Positions 1 through 6,399 are shown, counted from the first letter of the stretch. The stretch is DNA of 16,899 nucleotides from Candidatus Saccharibacteria bacterium UBA2112 (GCA_002331045.1 DCYK01000029.1:1-16899); one strand, 5' to 3'. The notes: a model not told the origin generated them from the letters alone. Program-made: numbers and translations.

Positions 1-47
1 GGGTTCTGGTCCCGTGATCGGGGGTTCGAATCCCTCATCCCCAGCCA
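1..47 (+). tRNA. tRNA-Gln(CTG), 3' portion (5' end outside the window)
   Basis: This is the 3' part of a tRNA. It contains the 3' strand of the anticodon stem (CCCG after the loop TTCTGGT), a short variable region, a T arm (20-36) with loop TTCGAAT, the acceptor strand ATCCCCA (37-43), discriminator G44 and an encoded CCA (45-47). U33 precedes CTG at 6-8, giving a Gln anticodon for CAG. The G discriminator and the acceptor strand, which needs a UGGGGAU partner, also fit tRNA-Gln. The first half lies outside the window. Its last 23 bases plus one flanking base recur downstream (see the repeats), so the 3' end appears to be an integration target. Confidence 0.9.
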
Positions 48-61
48 TATAGAATTATTCG

Positions 62-114
62 CAAAAACAGATTGAAAAAGTTTGGTTATTTCACAACTTT
101 TCAATCTGTTTTTG
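62..114. terminator. Bidirectional terminator after tRNA-Gln and the copper operon
   Basis: A long stem (62-82 with 95-114, about 20 bp with one bulged A) closes a 12-nt loop, and both arms end in runs of T or A. It can end tRNA transcription rightward and the copper operon leftward. The rest of 115-260 holds no gene that I can see. It includes a T-arm-like string, GTTCGAATCCCT, at 143-154 and a short hairpin, GGTGTT/AACACC, around 169-195. Confidence 0.8.
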
Positions 115-260
115 TTTTGTCAAATTAACTTCTGTTAGAAAAGTTCGAATCCCTTTTGCCTGACACGCGGTGTTATGGCGCAAGACATCAACACCTACAA
201 AATGTGAACAGCTATCAGGGGTAGACGCGCCGTAATAGATACTAGTAGAATTTCCGATTA

Positions 261-2276
261 TTACAGCTGTAGCCGTCGAAGAAGCTGCGCGTTTAGCGCA
301 ACGATGATGGTAGAAAGCGACATGAGAACAGCGCCAGCCGCAGGGGATAACACAAAACCAGTGCTAGCTAATATACCTGCCGCCAGTGGAATAGCGAGAG
401 CATTGTAGCCTGTAGCCCAGGCTAGATTCTGTTGCATTTTGCGGTAGGTAGCTTTAGAAAGTGTTACAACTTTGGCGACTCCGCGTGGGTCGCTACTGGC
501 GAGTACGATACCAGCGGATTCTATAGCAACATCCGTACCGGCACCGATAGCGATGCCAATGTCGGCTTGAGTCAAAGCTGGAGCATCGTTGACGCCGTCG
601 CCAACCATAACGACTTTGCTTCCGTCGGCTTGAAGTTTCTTAACTGTTGCAGCTTTGTTCTCCGGCAATACCTCTGCGAAATATTCGTCCAGACCAAGCT
701 CGCGTGATACCCATGCAGCCACGCCCTTACTGTCACCGGTCAGCATAGCAACACGTTTACCCATACCCTGCAGAGTGCCGACAGCCTCTTTGGACTCGTC
801 GCGAATAACGTCTGCCAGCATGATAGCACCTAGAACTTTTTTGGCCTCAATTACGTATACGACTGTCTTGCCGTCCTTAGAGGCCTGCTTTTCAGCCTTT
901 TCGATTTTAGATTGCAAAGTAGCTCCAAGTTCCTCGATAAGCCGCGGACCACCGACATATATAGTCTTTCCGCTAACCGTGGCCTTTGCGCCTCGCCCAG
1001 ATAGGGCAGAAAAGTTTTTAACATCTGCAAGCTTGAATTTTGCGCCCTTGGCAGCCGCGACAATCGCCCTCGCAATCGGATGCTCGGATTCTGATTCGAT
1101 ACTTGCGGCGAGTCGGAGCAATTTGTCCGTATCGTCCGACACGATATCGACAACACCTTGTTCGCCCTTCGTCAGTGTGCCAGTTTTGTCAAACAATACG
1201 ACATCAATATTGCGTGCCGATTCCAGCGCCATCCGTTGCCGTACCAATAAACCACTTCGAGCCGCCTTGGTCGTGGAAATTGCCGTGACGAGAGGTATTG
1301 CCAGACCTAATGCATGCGGGCAAGCGACAACGAGCACGGTCACGACTCGCTCAAGAATGAAGTCTGCCGATTCACCTGAAAGCGCCCACGCAATCCACGT
1401 GAGAACTGCCGCGCCAATCGCGATAAACGTCAAATAAAATGCAGCGCGATCCGCTAGTATTTGGGATTTTGATTTGCTGCTCTGTGCTTCTGCGACGAGT
1501 TTCATAATACCAGCGAGAGCAGTGTCACTACCGACTTTTGTCACCTTGACTCTGAGTGAACCACTGCCATTGACAGTACCTCCTATCACCGCCGTCCCGA
1601 CCGATTTTTTAACTGGTTTTGATTCGCCGGTGATCATCGATTCGTTCACGTCAGACGAACCTTTGACAATCTCGCCGTCTGCGGGAATGCGCGCTCCTGG
1701 TCGCACTGCTACGATATCGCCGGTCCGCAGTTCACTGACGGGTACAGTTTTACCATTAGCGAGCTCTGCCTCATCCGGTAGCAGCTTGGCTAGTTCTTGC
1801 AACGCACCCTCGGCATTTTGAACCGACGCCATTTCTAGCCAGTGTCCTAGTAACATAATTGTTACCAGTGACGCTAGTTCCCACCAAAAGTCCATGCCGC
1901 TAACAATACCGAGTGTCGACACTAGGCTATAGCCGAACGCCACGCTGATTGCCATTGATATCAATGTCATCATACCGGGGCGTTTGTCTGCAAGCTCTGC
2001 CTTTGCCCCTTTCAGGAATACGAGGCCGCCGTACCAAAAGATAATGATGCCGAAAACTGCCGGTATGTATTTACTGCCAGGAAATGACCAGTCAACACCG
2101 AACCAGTTTTGTACTGCGGGCGAGAACACGAGCGTCGGAATAGTAAGCGCGAAACTTAGCCAGAATTTGCGCTTGAACATGTCAGGGCTATGACCAGCAT
2201 GTTTATCGTGCGAGTGATGTTCCGAACGTACACGTTTATACTGTTCGTGATGATTGTGATGTATGTGGTCTTCCAT
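261..2276 (-). CDS. copB: CopB-type (P1B) copper-translocating P-type ATPase
   Basis: ATP-driven heavy-metal exporter of the inner membrane, expected to pump copper (or silver) out of the cytoplasm. The N terminus has no CxxC metal-binding domain. It is instead a short His-rich tail (MEDHIHHNHH and further His residues). Visible motifs, numbered from the ATG at 2276, are TGES (216-219) in the actuator domain, the CPH metal motif (319-321) in TM6, DKTGT with phospho-Asp363, the HP dipeptide (399-400) and GDGVNDAP (559-566). The last helix carries MSLSTIIVALNAQ. CPH rather than CPC, plus the His-rich N terminus, points to the CopB subgroup; the exact metal and valence are inferred. The 671-aa length is normal for a CopB lacking N-terminal MBDs. 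An in-frame GTG at 2285 would overlap the upstream stop, but GGTGG before the ATG favours 2276. It is the last gene of the CsoR-controlled operon. Confidence 0.93.
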   Translation of the reverse strand: MEDHIHHNHHEQYKRVRSEHHSHDKHAGHSPDMFKRKFWLSFALTIPTLVFSPAVQNWFGVDWSFPGSKYIPAVFGIIIFWYGGLVFLKGAKAELADKRPGMMTLISMAISVAFGYSLVSTLGIVSGMDFWWELASLVTIMLLGHWLEMASVQNAEGALQELAKLLPDEAELANGKTVPVSELRTGDIVAVRPGARIPADGEIVKGSSDVNESMITGESKPVKKSVGTAVIGGTVNGSGSLRVKVTKVGSDTALAGIMKLVAEAQSSKSKSQILADRAAFYLTFIAIGAAVLTWIAWALSGESADFILERVVTVLVVACPHALGLAIPLVTAISTTKAARSGLLVRQRMALESARNIDVVLFDKTGTLTKGEQGVVDIVSDDTDKLLRLAASIESESEHPIARAIVAAAKGAKFKLADVKNFSALSGRGAKATVSGKTIYVGGPRLIEELGATLQSKIEKAEKQASKDGKTVVYVIEAKKVLGAIMLADVIRDESKEAVGTLQGMGKRVAMLTGDSKGVAAWVSRELGLDEYFAEVLPENKAATVKKLQADGSKVVMVGDGVNDAPALTQADIGIAIGAGTDVAIESAGIVLASSDPRGVAKVVTLSKATYRKMQQNLAWATGYNALAIPLAAGILASTGFVLSPAAGAVLMSLSTIIVALNAQLLRRLQL

Positions 2277-2277
2277 G

Positions 2278-3066
2278 TTAACCACCGCACACGGAGTCGC
2301 TTAGTGGCACCAAATTATCAAATCTTGCTTTTATTTCATTGGCGGTCGGCTCTGTCTTTTGCACGAATATGACCACATTACCTATGAGATTATTGATACG
2401 TGTCAGCTCTTCCTCCGTCTTGCCGGATGATTCCGTGCCCTCGTGACCGTCCGTCACACCACCATGTGCGTAGGCGGTTGGAAACAGCCAATCGAGCGGC
2501 CCGCTAGTGGTGTTTACGGCCTGCTTGAGGTTGCTTTTCTTGCCGAAAAAATTTTCAATGTTCTGATGCAGAAAATCGTTCCAGCTACGTTTCTTGTATC
2601 CACTTGCGTCACCGGTATATACATAGAAGTTTGCTCCATCAGGTATAGCAGGCAACACATCACCATAACGCATAACCGGCCCCATCGGCATGTAGTTGTC
2701 GTCGTATCGCTGACCTAAATTATCACTATTACGATCTGTCAAATCCCAGCCGTAGTATTTAAGGAATTCACCTCCGGTCATGCCGTTCCAGTGAACGTGT
2801 GTCATTTGATCCATCTGGTCATGGAAGTCAATTGGCGTACTACCAGGATCTGCGCTGCAAGTCGTGCCCGTTTCGGTTTGGAATTTATCTTTCGAAAAGT
2901 CAACCGGAGTACTATCAACGATGATTTGCGTCCTGAAATGATAATGCTCGACCTCGGGGTGTCGGATATGTTCCGGGGTAGTGAAATAGAAATAGCCGTA
3001 TGCACTTGCCCCAATTGTCAGTAGTCCGATGAGAACAATAACAACACTGATTAATATCTTTTTCAC
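2278..3066 (-). CDS. Membrane-anchored His/Met-rich extracytoplasmic protein, candidate copper handling
   Basis: I do not recognise the family. The 262-aa product starts with a single N-terminal membrane segment (about 4-27), and the rest should face outward. Potential metal ligands cluster in HIRHPEVEHYHF (33-44) and in 82-96 (His82, Met85, Met88, His90, His92, Met96). A further His-rich stretch lies near 201-208. There are only two cysteines, Cys70 and Cys260. The start is GTG at 3066, sharing the four bases GTGA with the stop of the SHOCT gene, so the two are probably translationally coupled. The stop lies one base before the copB ATG. Position between a CsoR-type regulator and a copper ATPase suggests copper binding or delivery outside the membrane; this is inference from context. 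Confidence 0.8.
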   Translation of the reverse strand: MKKILISVVIVLIGLLTIGASAYGYFYFTTPEHIRHPEVEHYHFRTQIIVDSTPVDFSKDKFQTETGTTCSADPGSTPIDFHDQMDQMTHVHWNGMTGGEFLKYYGWDLTDRNSDNLGQRYDDNYMPMGPVMRYGDVLPAIPDGANFYVYTGDASGYKKRSWNDFLHQNIENFFGKKSNLKQAVNTTSGPLDWLFPTAYAHGGVTDGHEGTESSGKTEEELTRINNLIGNVVIFVQKTEPTANEIKARFDNLVPLSDSVCGG

Positions 3067-3320
3067 TTCTTTATATCTTTCTTTATTTCGTCGAATTGTT
3101 TCTTGGTTATATCGCCCTTGGCGTAGCGTTTTTTCAGAATATCAAGCGCATCGTCTGATTTGTCGGCGTTGCCGTTACTATTGAGCGTGCGCATTACAAG
3201 TACGATAACCGCAATGATGACAGCTATCCAGAAAAATATCATTAACAGTCCCCACCAGCCATAGATGCTCGCATCCATCATGTGGTAGTATCCGTTATCA
3301 AAGTCTGCGAAATTATACAT
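3063..3320 (-). CDS. Small SHOCT-domain membrane protein
   Basis: The 85-residue protein has an aromatic-rich start, one membrane helix (about 20-45, GWWGLLMIFFWIAVII) and a C-terminal SHOCT motif (about 56-83: DALDILKKRYAKGDITKKQFDEI). SHOCT is a short helical module often found at the ends of membrane proteins and thought to mediate oligomerisation; small TM-SHOCT proteins are frequent neighbours of bacterial copper-export genes. A strong GAGGAGG (about 3326-3332) lies five bases upstream of the ATG, which fixes the start. It sits 16 bp after csoR and overlaps the next gene by 4 bp, so it belongs to the same operon. Its molecular role is unknown. Confidence 0.88.
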   Translation of the reverse strand: MYNFADFDNGYYHMMDASIYGWWGLLMIFFWIAVIIAVIVLVMRTLNSNGNADKSDDALDILKKRYAKGDITKKQFDEIKKDIKK

Positions 3321-3336
3321 ATAAACCTCCTCTATG

Positions 3337-3606
3337 TTAACTTGCTTTGTCTGTTATTGCGTATAGCTTCAAGAGTTCTTCGATCGACGCGTCCGGATGG
3401 GAACTCATACCATCCTTGATATGAGTACGCAGATGATTTTCGAGGATTAGCTTATTAAGAGAGCGAATTGATTTTTGGAGGGCGAGGCTTTGGGTCAGAA
3501 TATCCATGCAATATTCTTCATCCTCAATCATTTTCTCGATACCCTTTAGCTGCCCTTGGAGGATTTTGCTACGGTGGACTGCGCGTCGCTTTATGTCACT
3601 TATCAT
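3337..3606 (-). CDS. csoR: CsoR/RcnR-family (DUF156) metal-sensing repressor
   Basis: An all-helical, 89-aa tetrameric DNA-binding repressor that releases its operator when metal binds. It shows the family core: RSKILQGQLKGIEKMI (helix 1), Cys33 in EEYCMDIL, and NHLRTHI with His58 and position 62. The C-x24-H-x3-x spacing is that of CsoR, but position 62 is His where copper CsoRs usually have Cys, so the visible triad is Cys-His-His. That resembles the Ni/Co sensor RcnR, although no RcnR-like N-terminal His is present. Copper sensing is inferred from the CsoR-type operator and the downstream copper ATPase. The start ATG lies 8 nt after a TATAAA -10 and 11 bases upstream of the PLD stop, with no proper Shine-Dalgarno, which predicts a leaderless message. 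Confidence 0.92.
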   Translation of the reverse strand: MISDIKRRAVHRSKILQGQLKGIEKMIEDEEYCMDILTQSLALQKSIRSLNKLILENHLRTHIKDGMSSHPDASIEELLKLYAITDKAS

Positions 3607-4123
3607 ATTTTAATTTTATACCCCCTGGGGGTATTGTGTCAAATTCACAAAAGTCGAATTGTAAAAGGCTAAATTCCAATAATTGCATCATTTGATTCGC
3701 TAGTTGGCGCGATTTTGACCGCCTCATAATCTCGCAGCTGTCATTCTGCGAAAGAACGTTCAGACTGCCTTCCCAAAGTATCTCGTCGTCAATTACGGCT
3801 AGTTTGCGGTGATGTTTCACCGTATAGAGCACATTAACGCCCATGTCTTGCATCGTTTGCACGGCAATCCTTGCTTGCGTTTCGTATTCATAGTCATGCT
3901 CATCAGGGTCGCGGGTGTTCACGACAATGTGGACGCCTTTTTGCCGGAGTCTTACGAATATCGGCAATAGGTCGTTCATCCGCCGCAGCGTGATGAATGG
4001 ACTCTCTATGTACACGTTCGACCTTGCACGTTGCAAGTCTTTTACGAACGTGCCATAAAATGTTTCGTTGTCGTACAGCCGTGAGGCAGGGAGGTGATTA
4101 ATCATCTTCATTTTCCTCATCAT
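3596..4123 (-). CDS. Single-HKD phospholipase D-like protein
   Basis: A 175-aa protein with one PLD catalytic motif: His105-x-Lys107, Asp112, then GSLN (119-122), matching HxKx4Dx6GSxN, followed by SQNDSCEIMRR. The upstream half has the alternating strand/helix layout of a PLD lobe (NVYIESPFIT, 36-45; GVHIVVNTRDPDEHD, 63-77). Single-HKD proteins usually dimerise to make an active site and act on phosphodiester bonds in DNA or lipids; the substrate here is unknown. The sequence resembles the PLD lobe often fused to helicases, so it could be a stand-alone relic. No signal peptide is visible. The first ATG (4123) has a poor ribosome site; Met7 (4105) has AGGA 8 nt upstream and may be the true start. 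Its 3' end overlaps csoR by 11 bp and contains the csoR promoter. Confidence 0.8.
   Translation of the reverse strand: MMRKMKMINHLPASRLYDNETFYGTFVKDLQRARSNVYIESPFITLRRMNDLLPIFVRLRQKGVHIVVNTRDPDEHDYEYETQARIAVQTMQDMGVNVLYTVKHHRKLAVIDDEILWEGSLNVLSQNDSCEIMRRSKSRQLANQMMQLLEFSLLQFDFCEFDTIPPGGIKLKYDK
3615..3642 (-). promoter_or_regulatory. csoR operon promoter with embedded CsoR-type operator
   Basis: On the minus strand, TTGACA (3637-3642) and TATAAA (3615-3620) are 16 bp apart. The spacer holds the perfect palindrome ATACCCCC-(A)-GGGGGTAT (3618-3634), which matches the known CsoR/RcnR-type operator style (inverted A/T plus C/G tracts). A repressor bound there would cover the spacer and part of the -10. 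The predicted transcription start (about 3608) is within two bases of the csoR ATG. The whole element lies inside the last 16 codons of the upstream PLD gene. Confidence 0.88.
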
Positions 4124-4170
4124 TCTCTACAACACTAACACCTCCCAGCTCGATCAAAGTTCTATAATCG

Positions 4171-4187
4171 TCCCTCATCCCCAGCCA
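4171..4187 (+). repeat. Second copy of the tRNA-Gln 3' end (17 bp)
   Basis: TCCCTCATCCCCAGCCA is identical to tRNA positions 31-47, without a T arm in front of it. It is followed at once by a terminator-like hairpin, as at the intact tRNA. It looks like an att-type remnant marking the right edge of the copper block. Confidence 0.8.
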
Positions 4188-4223
4188 CGTAATGACCGGG
4201 TCTTGCACCCGGTTTTTACGTGG
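4185..4223 (+). terminator. Terminator hairpin after tRNA-tail copy 2
   Basis: Inner stem CCGGGT/ACCCGG (4196-4201 with 4207-4212) is followed by TTTTT (4213-4217). An outer stem CCACGTAA/TTACGTGG (4185-4192 with 4216-4223) includes the CCA of the tRNA tail. Confidence 0.75.
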
Positions 4224-4248
4224 CTAAGAAATGTGAGTTCGAACCGCC

Positions 4249-4289
4249 GATCTGATCGGGGTGAGGACTGCCTGTGGCAGTCCGCAAGG
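4249..4289 (+). other. Structured 41-nt element, copy 1
   Basis: Block GATCTGATCGGGGT, then a perfect 8-bp hairpin (4265-4272 with 4276-4283, loop TGT), then CGCAAGG. The same layout and length recur at 4435-4475 with covarying stem bases. It begins 62 nt after tRNA-tail copy 2. No gene lies between 4124 and 4535; this element, its partner, the tRNA tails and their terminators are what the stretch holds. Function is unknown. Confidence 0.6.
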
Positions 4290-4347
4290 AAACCTTCCGA
4301 TGAAAACTCGTTTTCAATCGTGAAGTTTCGGGGTTGCGGGACGTGAC

Positions 4348-4370
4348 TCGAATCCCTCATCCCCAGCCAT
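4348..4370 (+). repeat. Third copy of the tRNA-Gln 3' end (23 bp, att-like)
   Basis: These 23 bases match positions 26-48 of the window exactly, from inside the T loop through the CCA plus one flanking T. A direct repeat of this extent is typical of attL/attR pairs made by tyrosine recombinases that use tRNA genes. The preceding bases do not form a tRNA body. Confidence 0.85.
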
Positions 4371-4406
4371 GAAAATCGTCAGACCTTGTGGTCTGGCTTT
4401 TTTCAT
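4369..4406 (+). terminator. Terminator hairpin after tRNA-tail copy 3
   Basis: An 8-bp stem, GTCAGACC/GGTCTGGC (4378-4385 with 4390-4397), is followed by TTTTTT (4398-4403). Flanking ATGAAAA and TTTTTTCAT extend the pairing. Confidence 0.8.
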
Positions 4407-4434
4407 ACCTTGAGGCATGGGGATTTGATTGCCT

Positions 4435-4475
4435 GATCTAATCGGGGTAAGATACGCTGGTAGCGCGTCGCAAGG
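4435..4475 (+). other. Structured 41-nt element, copy 2
   Basis: Block GATCTAATCGGGGT, then a hairpin (4451-4458 with 4462-4469, loop GGT; one wobble and one mismatch), then CGCAAGG. Thirteen of the 14 leading bases equal copy 1, while the stem differs with compensating changes. It begins 65 nt after tRNA-tail copy 3 and ends about 60 nt before the prepilin start. Confidence 0.6.
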
Positions 4476-4501
4476 GAATGTCACAAACGAGTTATGCTCA
4501 T

Positions 4502-4529
4502 TTGGAGTTGTAAAAGCTCATGCTATACT
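4502..4529 (+). promoter_or_regulatory. Prepilin promoter (extended -10, leaderless)
   Basis: TTGGAG (4502-4507), a 16-bp spacer, then TGC-TATACT (4521-4529), an extended -10. Only six bases separate the -10 from the ATG at 4536 and no Shine-Dalgarno fits between them. Confidence 0.65.
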
Positions 4530-4535
4530 AAGCCC

Positions 4536-5105
4536 ATGTGGGCAACGCACAAAAAAGAAGGCTTCACTATCGTTGAACTTTTGATCGTTGTCGTGGTGAT
4601 TGGTATTTTGGCAGCAATTGTCATTGTTGCGTATAATGGCATCACGGCATCAGCAAATAAGGTTGCTATTACATCCGAATTAAAACAGTGGCATAAATTA
4701 TTTCAGCTATATCATGCCCAATATGGACAATACCCTAAGCCATCGGCTACGCCGACAACAGGTGGTGGTCCAGGCGCGAACATAGATGACGGTTATTGTC
4801 TCGGGACGGGATTCCCGCAATCTGGTGGAACAAAGTATTGTTACGCTTATAGTAATACACCATGGCAAGTTGCTGAGTCGACGGGCACAATACTGTTAGC
4901 GGAATTATCAAAAGTTGGTACACCGCCAAGAGATTCAGCAAAGTATGTATACGGCAATGTCGTTGGGCCGCTTCTCCGATGGCTTTCCGACAGTGATATT
5001 CGCCTGTATAGCGTCTATGCCCCTGGAACAGATTGTGGATCAATGGGCTTGGGCACTGGCTATGGTGGCGATACTCGCCAAGAGTGTTTCATTAGATTGG
5101 ATTAG
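4536..5105 (+). CDS. Type IV prepilin-like protein (class III signal peptide)
   Basis: A 189-aa pilin or pseudopilin. The N terminus MWATHKKEG|FTIVELLIVV is a classic short prepilin leader: basic residues, cleavage after Gly9, Phe as first mature residue, Glu at mature position 5, and a hydrophobic helix to about residue 31. The C-terminal globular part has four cysteines that could form disulfides, and Gly/Pro-rich loops. Processing needs a prepilin peptidase (PilD) and assembly ATPases, none of which are in the window, so this is an orphan pilin gene. Saccharibacteria use type IV pili for adhesion and twitching. The start at 4536 is chosen because it gives the canonical leader and sits 6 nt behind a TATACT box; an upstream in-frame start (4494) would add 14 residues that spoil the leader. 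It converges on the next gene, and the two stop codons overlap. Confidence 0.88.
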   Translation: MWATHKKEGFTIVELLIVVVVIGILAAIVIVAYNGITASANKVAITSELKQWHKLFQLYHAQYGQYPKPSATPTTGGGPGANIDDGYCLGTGFPQSGGTKYCYAYSNTPWQVAESTGTILLAELSKVGTPPRDSAKYVYGNVVGPLLRWLSDSDIRLYSVYAPGTDCGSMGLGTGYGGDTRQECFIRLD

Positions 5106-6313
5106 TGAAGGAACTTGGCAGTGCGATCCGAAAGCTGTCCGCGTATATGGTCGATCTGACCCGGACTGAGCGCGTCTTTGAGGGCCCGCCATGCTGATAA
5201 CAGTTGCTTTTTGGCGCGGGATTCATCGACAGCTTGTACCTCTATGAACTGCTCGAATAAGTCTTGGTTGCTGTTTTCCTCGCTAGGGTATACGGCAAGT
5301 GCAAGATCCTGCAATTCACGGGGGAGCTGACTGGCAAAATCTTTCCGCTCACCCTCAGTCAGGTGAATAGCAATAGTTGCGACAGCTCCCTCGAGCGCGT
5401 CTTTTGATTCTGCATCCGAAAATCCGGAATACTGCTGTACTGCTTTAATCAATTGACGATACCTCATGTGGGTTTCCTCCCTTCGATTCAATTGGTATAT
5501 TGGTTGCTCGGCAAGAGCAGAGAAGCTTTCGTTCATCGCATCGATTGCTACCATGTCTTTTTTGTCGAGCTTAAAGTCAAAGATGTCGATATTTTCGCGT
5601 ATGTGAGCAGGATTATCGGACTTTGGCAGGGGAACCCATCCATGTTGAACATTCCAGCGCAACAATATCTGTGACGGTGTTTTGTGGTAAATATCTGCAA
5701 TCCCCATTATCATACTGTCGTGTAATCGTTCGGCGCGAGTGAGGGGACTGTACGATTGGATAATAATCCCTTTTTCGGCGCAGTAAGTATCCATGGCACT
5801 ATCCCACCCGAACGGACTCCATTCGATCTGGTTTACGACTGGCTTAACACCAGTTCTATCGATCAGCGATTGTATCTGCGCTTCTGAAAAGTTACTGACA
5901 CCAATGTCCCGAATCTTGCCTTCGTGACATGCCGTTATAAGTCCTCGCCACAGAGCCTCATTCATCTCGTCAGTTTCTGCCGGCCGATGAATGAGCATCA
6001 AGTCAACATAATCGAGCTGTAGTTCAGCAAGATTCTTCATTGTTGCTTCGTAGGCATCATCGTGCTCTTCTATTTTGCTAACGATGAAAACGTCTTCTCG
6101 AGGGATACCATTAGAAATAAGTGCCTCGCCAATGCCCGGCTGACTGCCGTAGTCACCTGAAGTGTCGATCATTCGGTAACCGGCAGCGATTGCCGCTTCG
6201 ACTGCTTGGCGAACGCTGCCGCGTATTTGCCATGTTCCTAAACCAATAGCGGGCATTTTTGTGCCGGTATGCAACTGCTGGGTTATCGTTGTTGCCGTCA
6301 TCGTGTCATTCAT
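5102..6313 (-). CDS. Aldo/keto reductase fused to a C-terminal DUF2267 domain
   Basis: The first 282 residues are a complete NAD(P)H-dependent aldo/keto reductase of the DkgA-like kind. The tetrad is Asp50, Tyr55, Lys80 and His109, and the cofactor motif PLPKSDNPAHIREN spans about 228-241. It should reduce aldehydes or ketones in the cytoplasm; the substrate cannot be told. Residues 283-403 (from MRYRQLIKAV) look like a DUF2267 domain, an uncharacterised helical family normally found as a stand-alone protein. The join is in frame with no linker, and a strong internal GGAGG precedes Met283, so the second domain may also be made separately. The start at 6313 has AGGAGG at good spacing. The stop overlaps that of the convergent prepilin gene (4 bp) with no terminator between. 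Confidence 0.85.
   Translation of the reverse strand: MNDTMTATTITQQLHTGTKMPAIGLGTWQIRGSVRQAVEAAIAAGYRMIDTSGDYGSQPGIGEALISNGIPREDVFIVSKIEEHDDAYEATMKNLAELQLDYVDLMLIHRPAETDEMNEALWRGLITACHEGKIRDIGVSNFSEAQIQSLIDRTGVKPVVNQIEWSPFGWDSAMDTYCAEKGIIIQSYSPLTRAERLHDSMIMGIADIYHKTPSQILLRWNVQHGWVPLPKSDNPAHIRENIDIFDFKLDKKDMVAIDAMNESFSALAEQPIYQLNRREETHMRYRQLIKAVQQYSGFSDAESKDALEGAVATIAIHLTEGERKDFASQLPRELQDLALAVYPSEENSNQDLFEQFIEVQAVDESRAKKQLLSAWRALKDALSPGQIDHIRGQLSDRTAKFLH
5465..5480 (-). promoter_or_regulatory. Internal ribosome site and ATG for the DUF2267 part
   Basis: Inside the reductase-DUF2267 reading frame, GGAGG (5476-5480, minus strand) stands eight bases before an in-frame ATG (5465-5467, Met283), exactly where the DUF2267 domain begins. 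It would yield a separate 121-aa protein. Confidence 0.6.
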
Positions 6314-6399
6314 GTATACCTCCTATTCTTTTGCTTTGGGTGTACATAAACAACTATAACTCTATCACCTGAATTCGAGCTGAGATATGACAATGCTTA

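Noticed and set aside
143..195. Possible third copy of the structured element after the intact tRNA (T-arm-like GTTCGAATCCCT, then GCCTGA, a hairpin and CGCAAG)
   Set aside because: The spacing and hairpin layout differ from the two good copies, and CGCAAG falls in the loop rather than after the stem.
655..1437. A 260-codon open frame on the plus strand opposite copB
   Set aside because: It is antisense to well-conserved ATPase motifs, has a composition typical of a shadow frame and has no ribosome site.
4249..4300. A known riboswitch such as c-di-GMP-I, suggested by CGCAAGG
   Set aside because: The other invariant blocks of that class are missing, and no regulated gene directly follows the first copy.
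4171..4370. Complete additional tRNA genes at the two downstream tRNA tails
   Set aside because: Only the 3' ends match. No D arm, anticodon arm or paired acceptor strand can be built upstream. A TGGGGAT at 4418-4424 is downstream of the tail and lacks a tRNA body.
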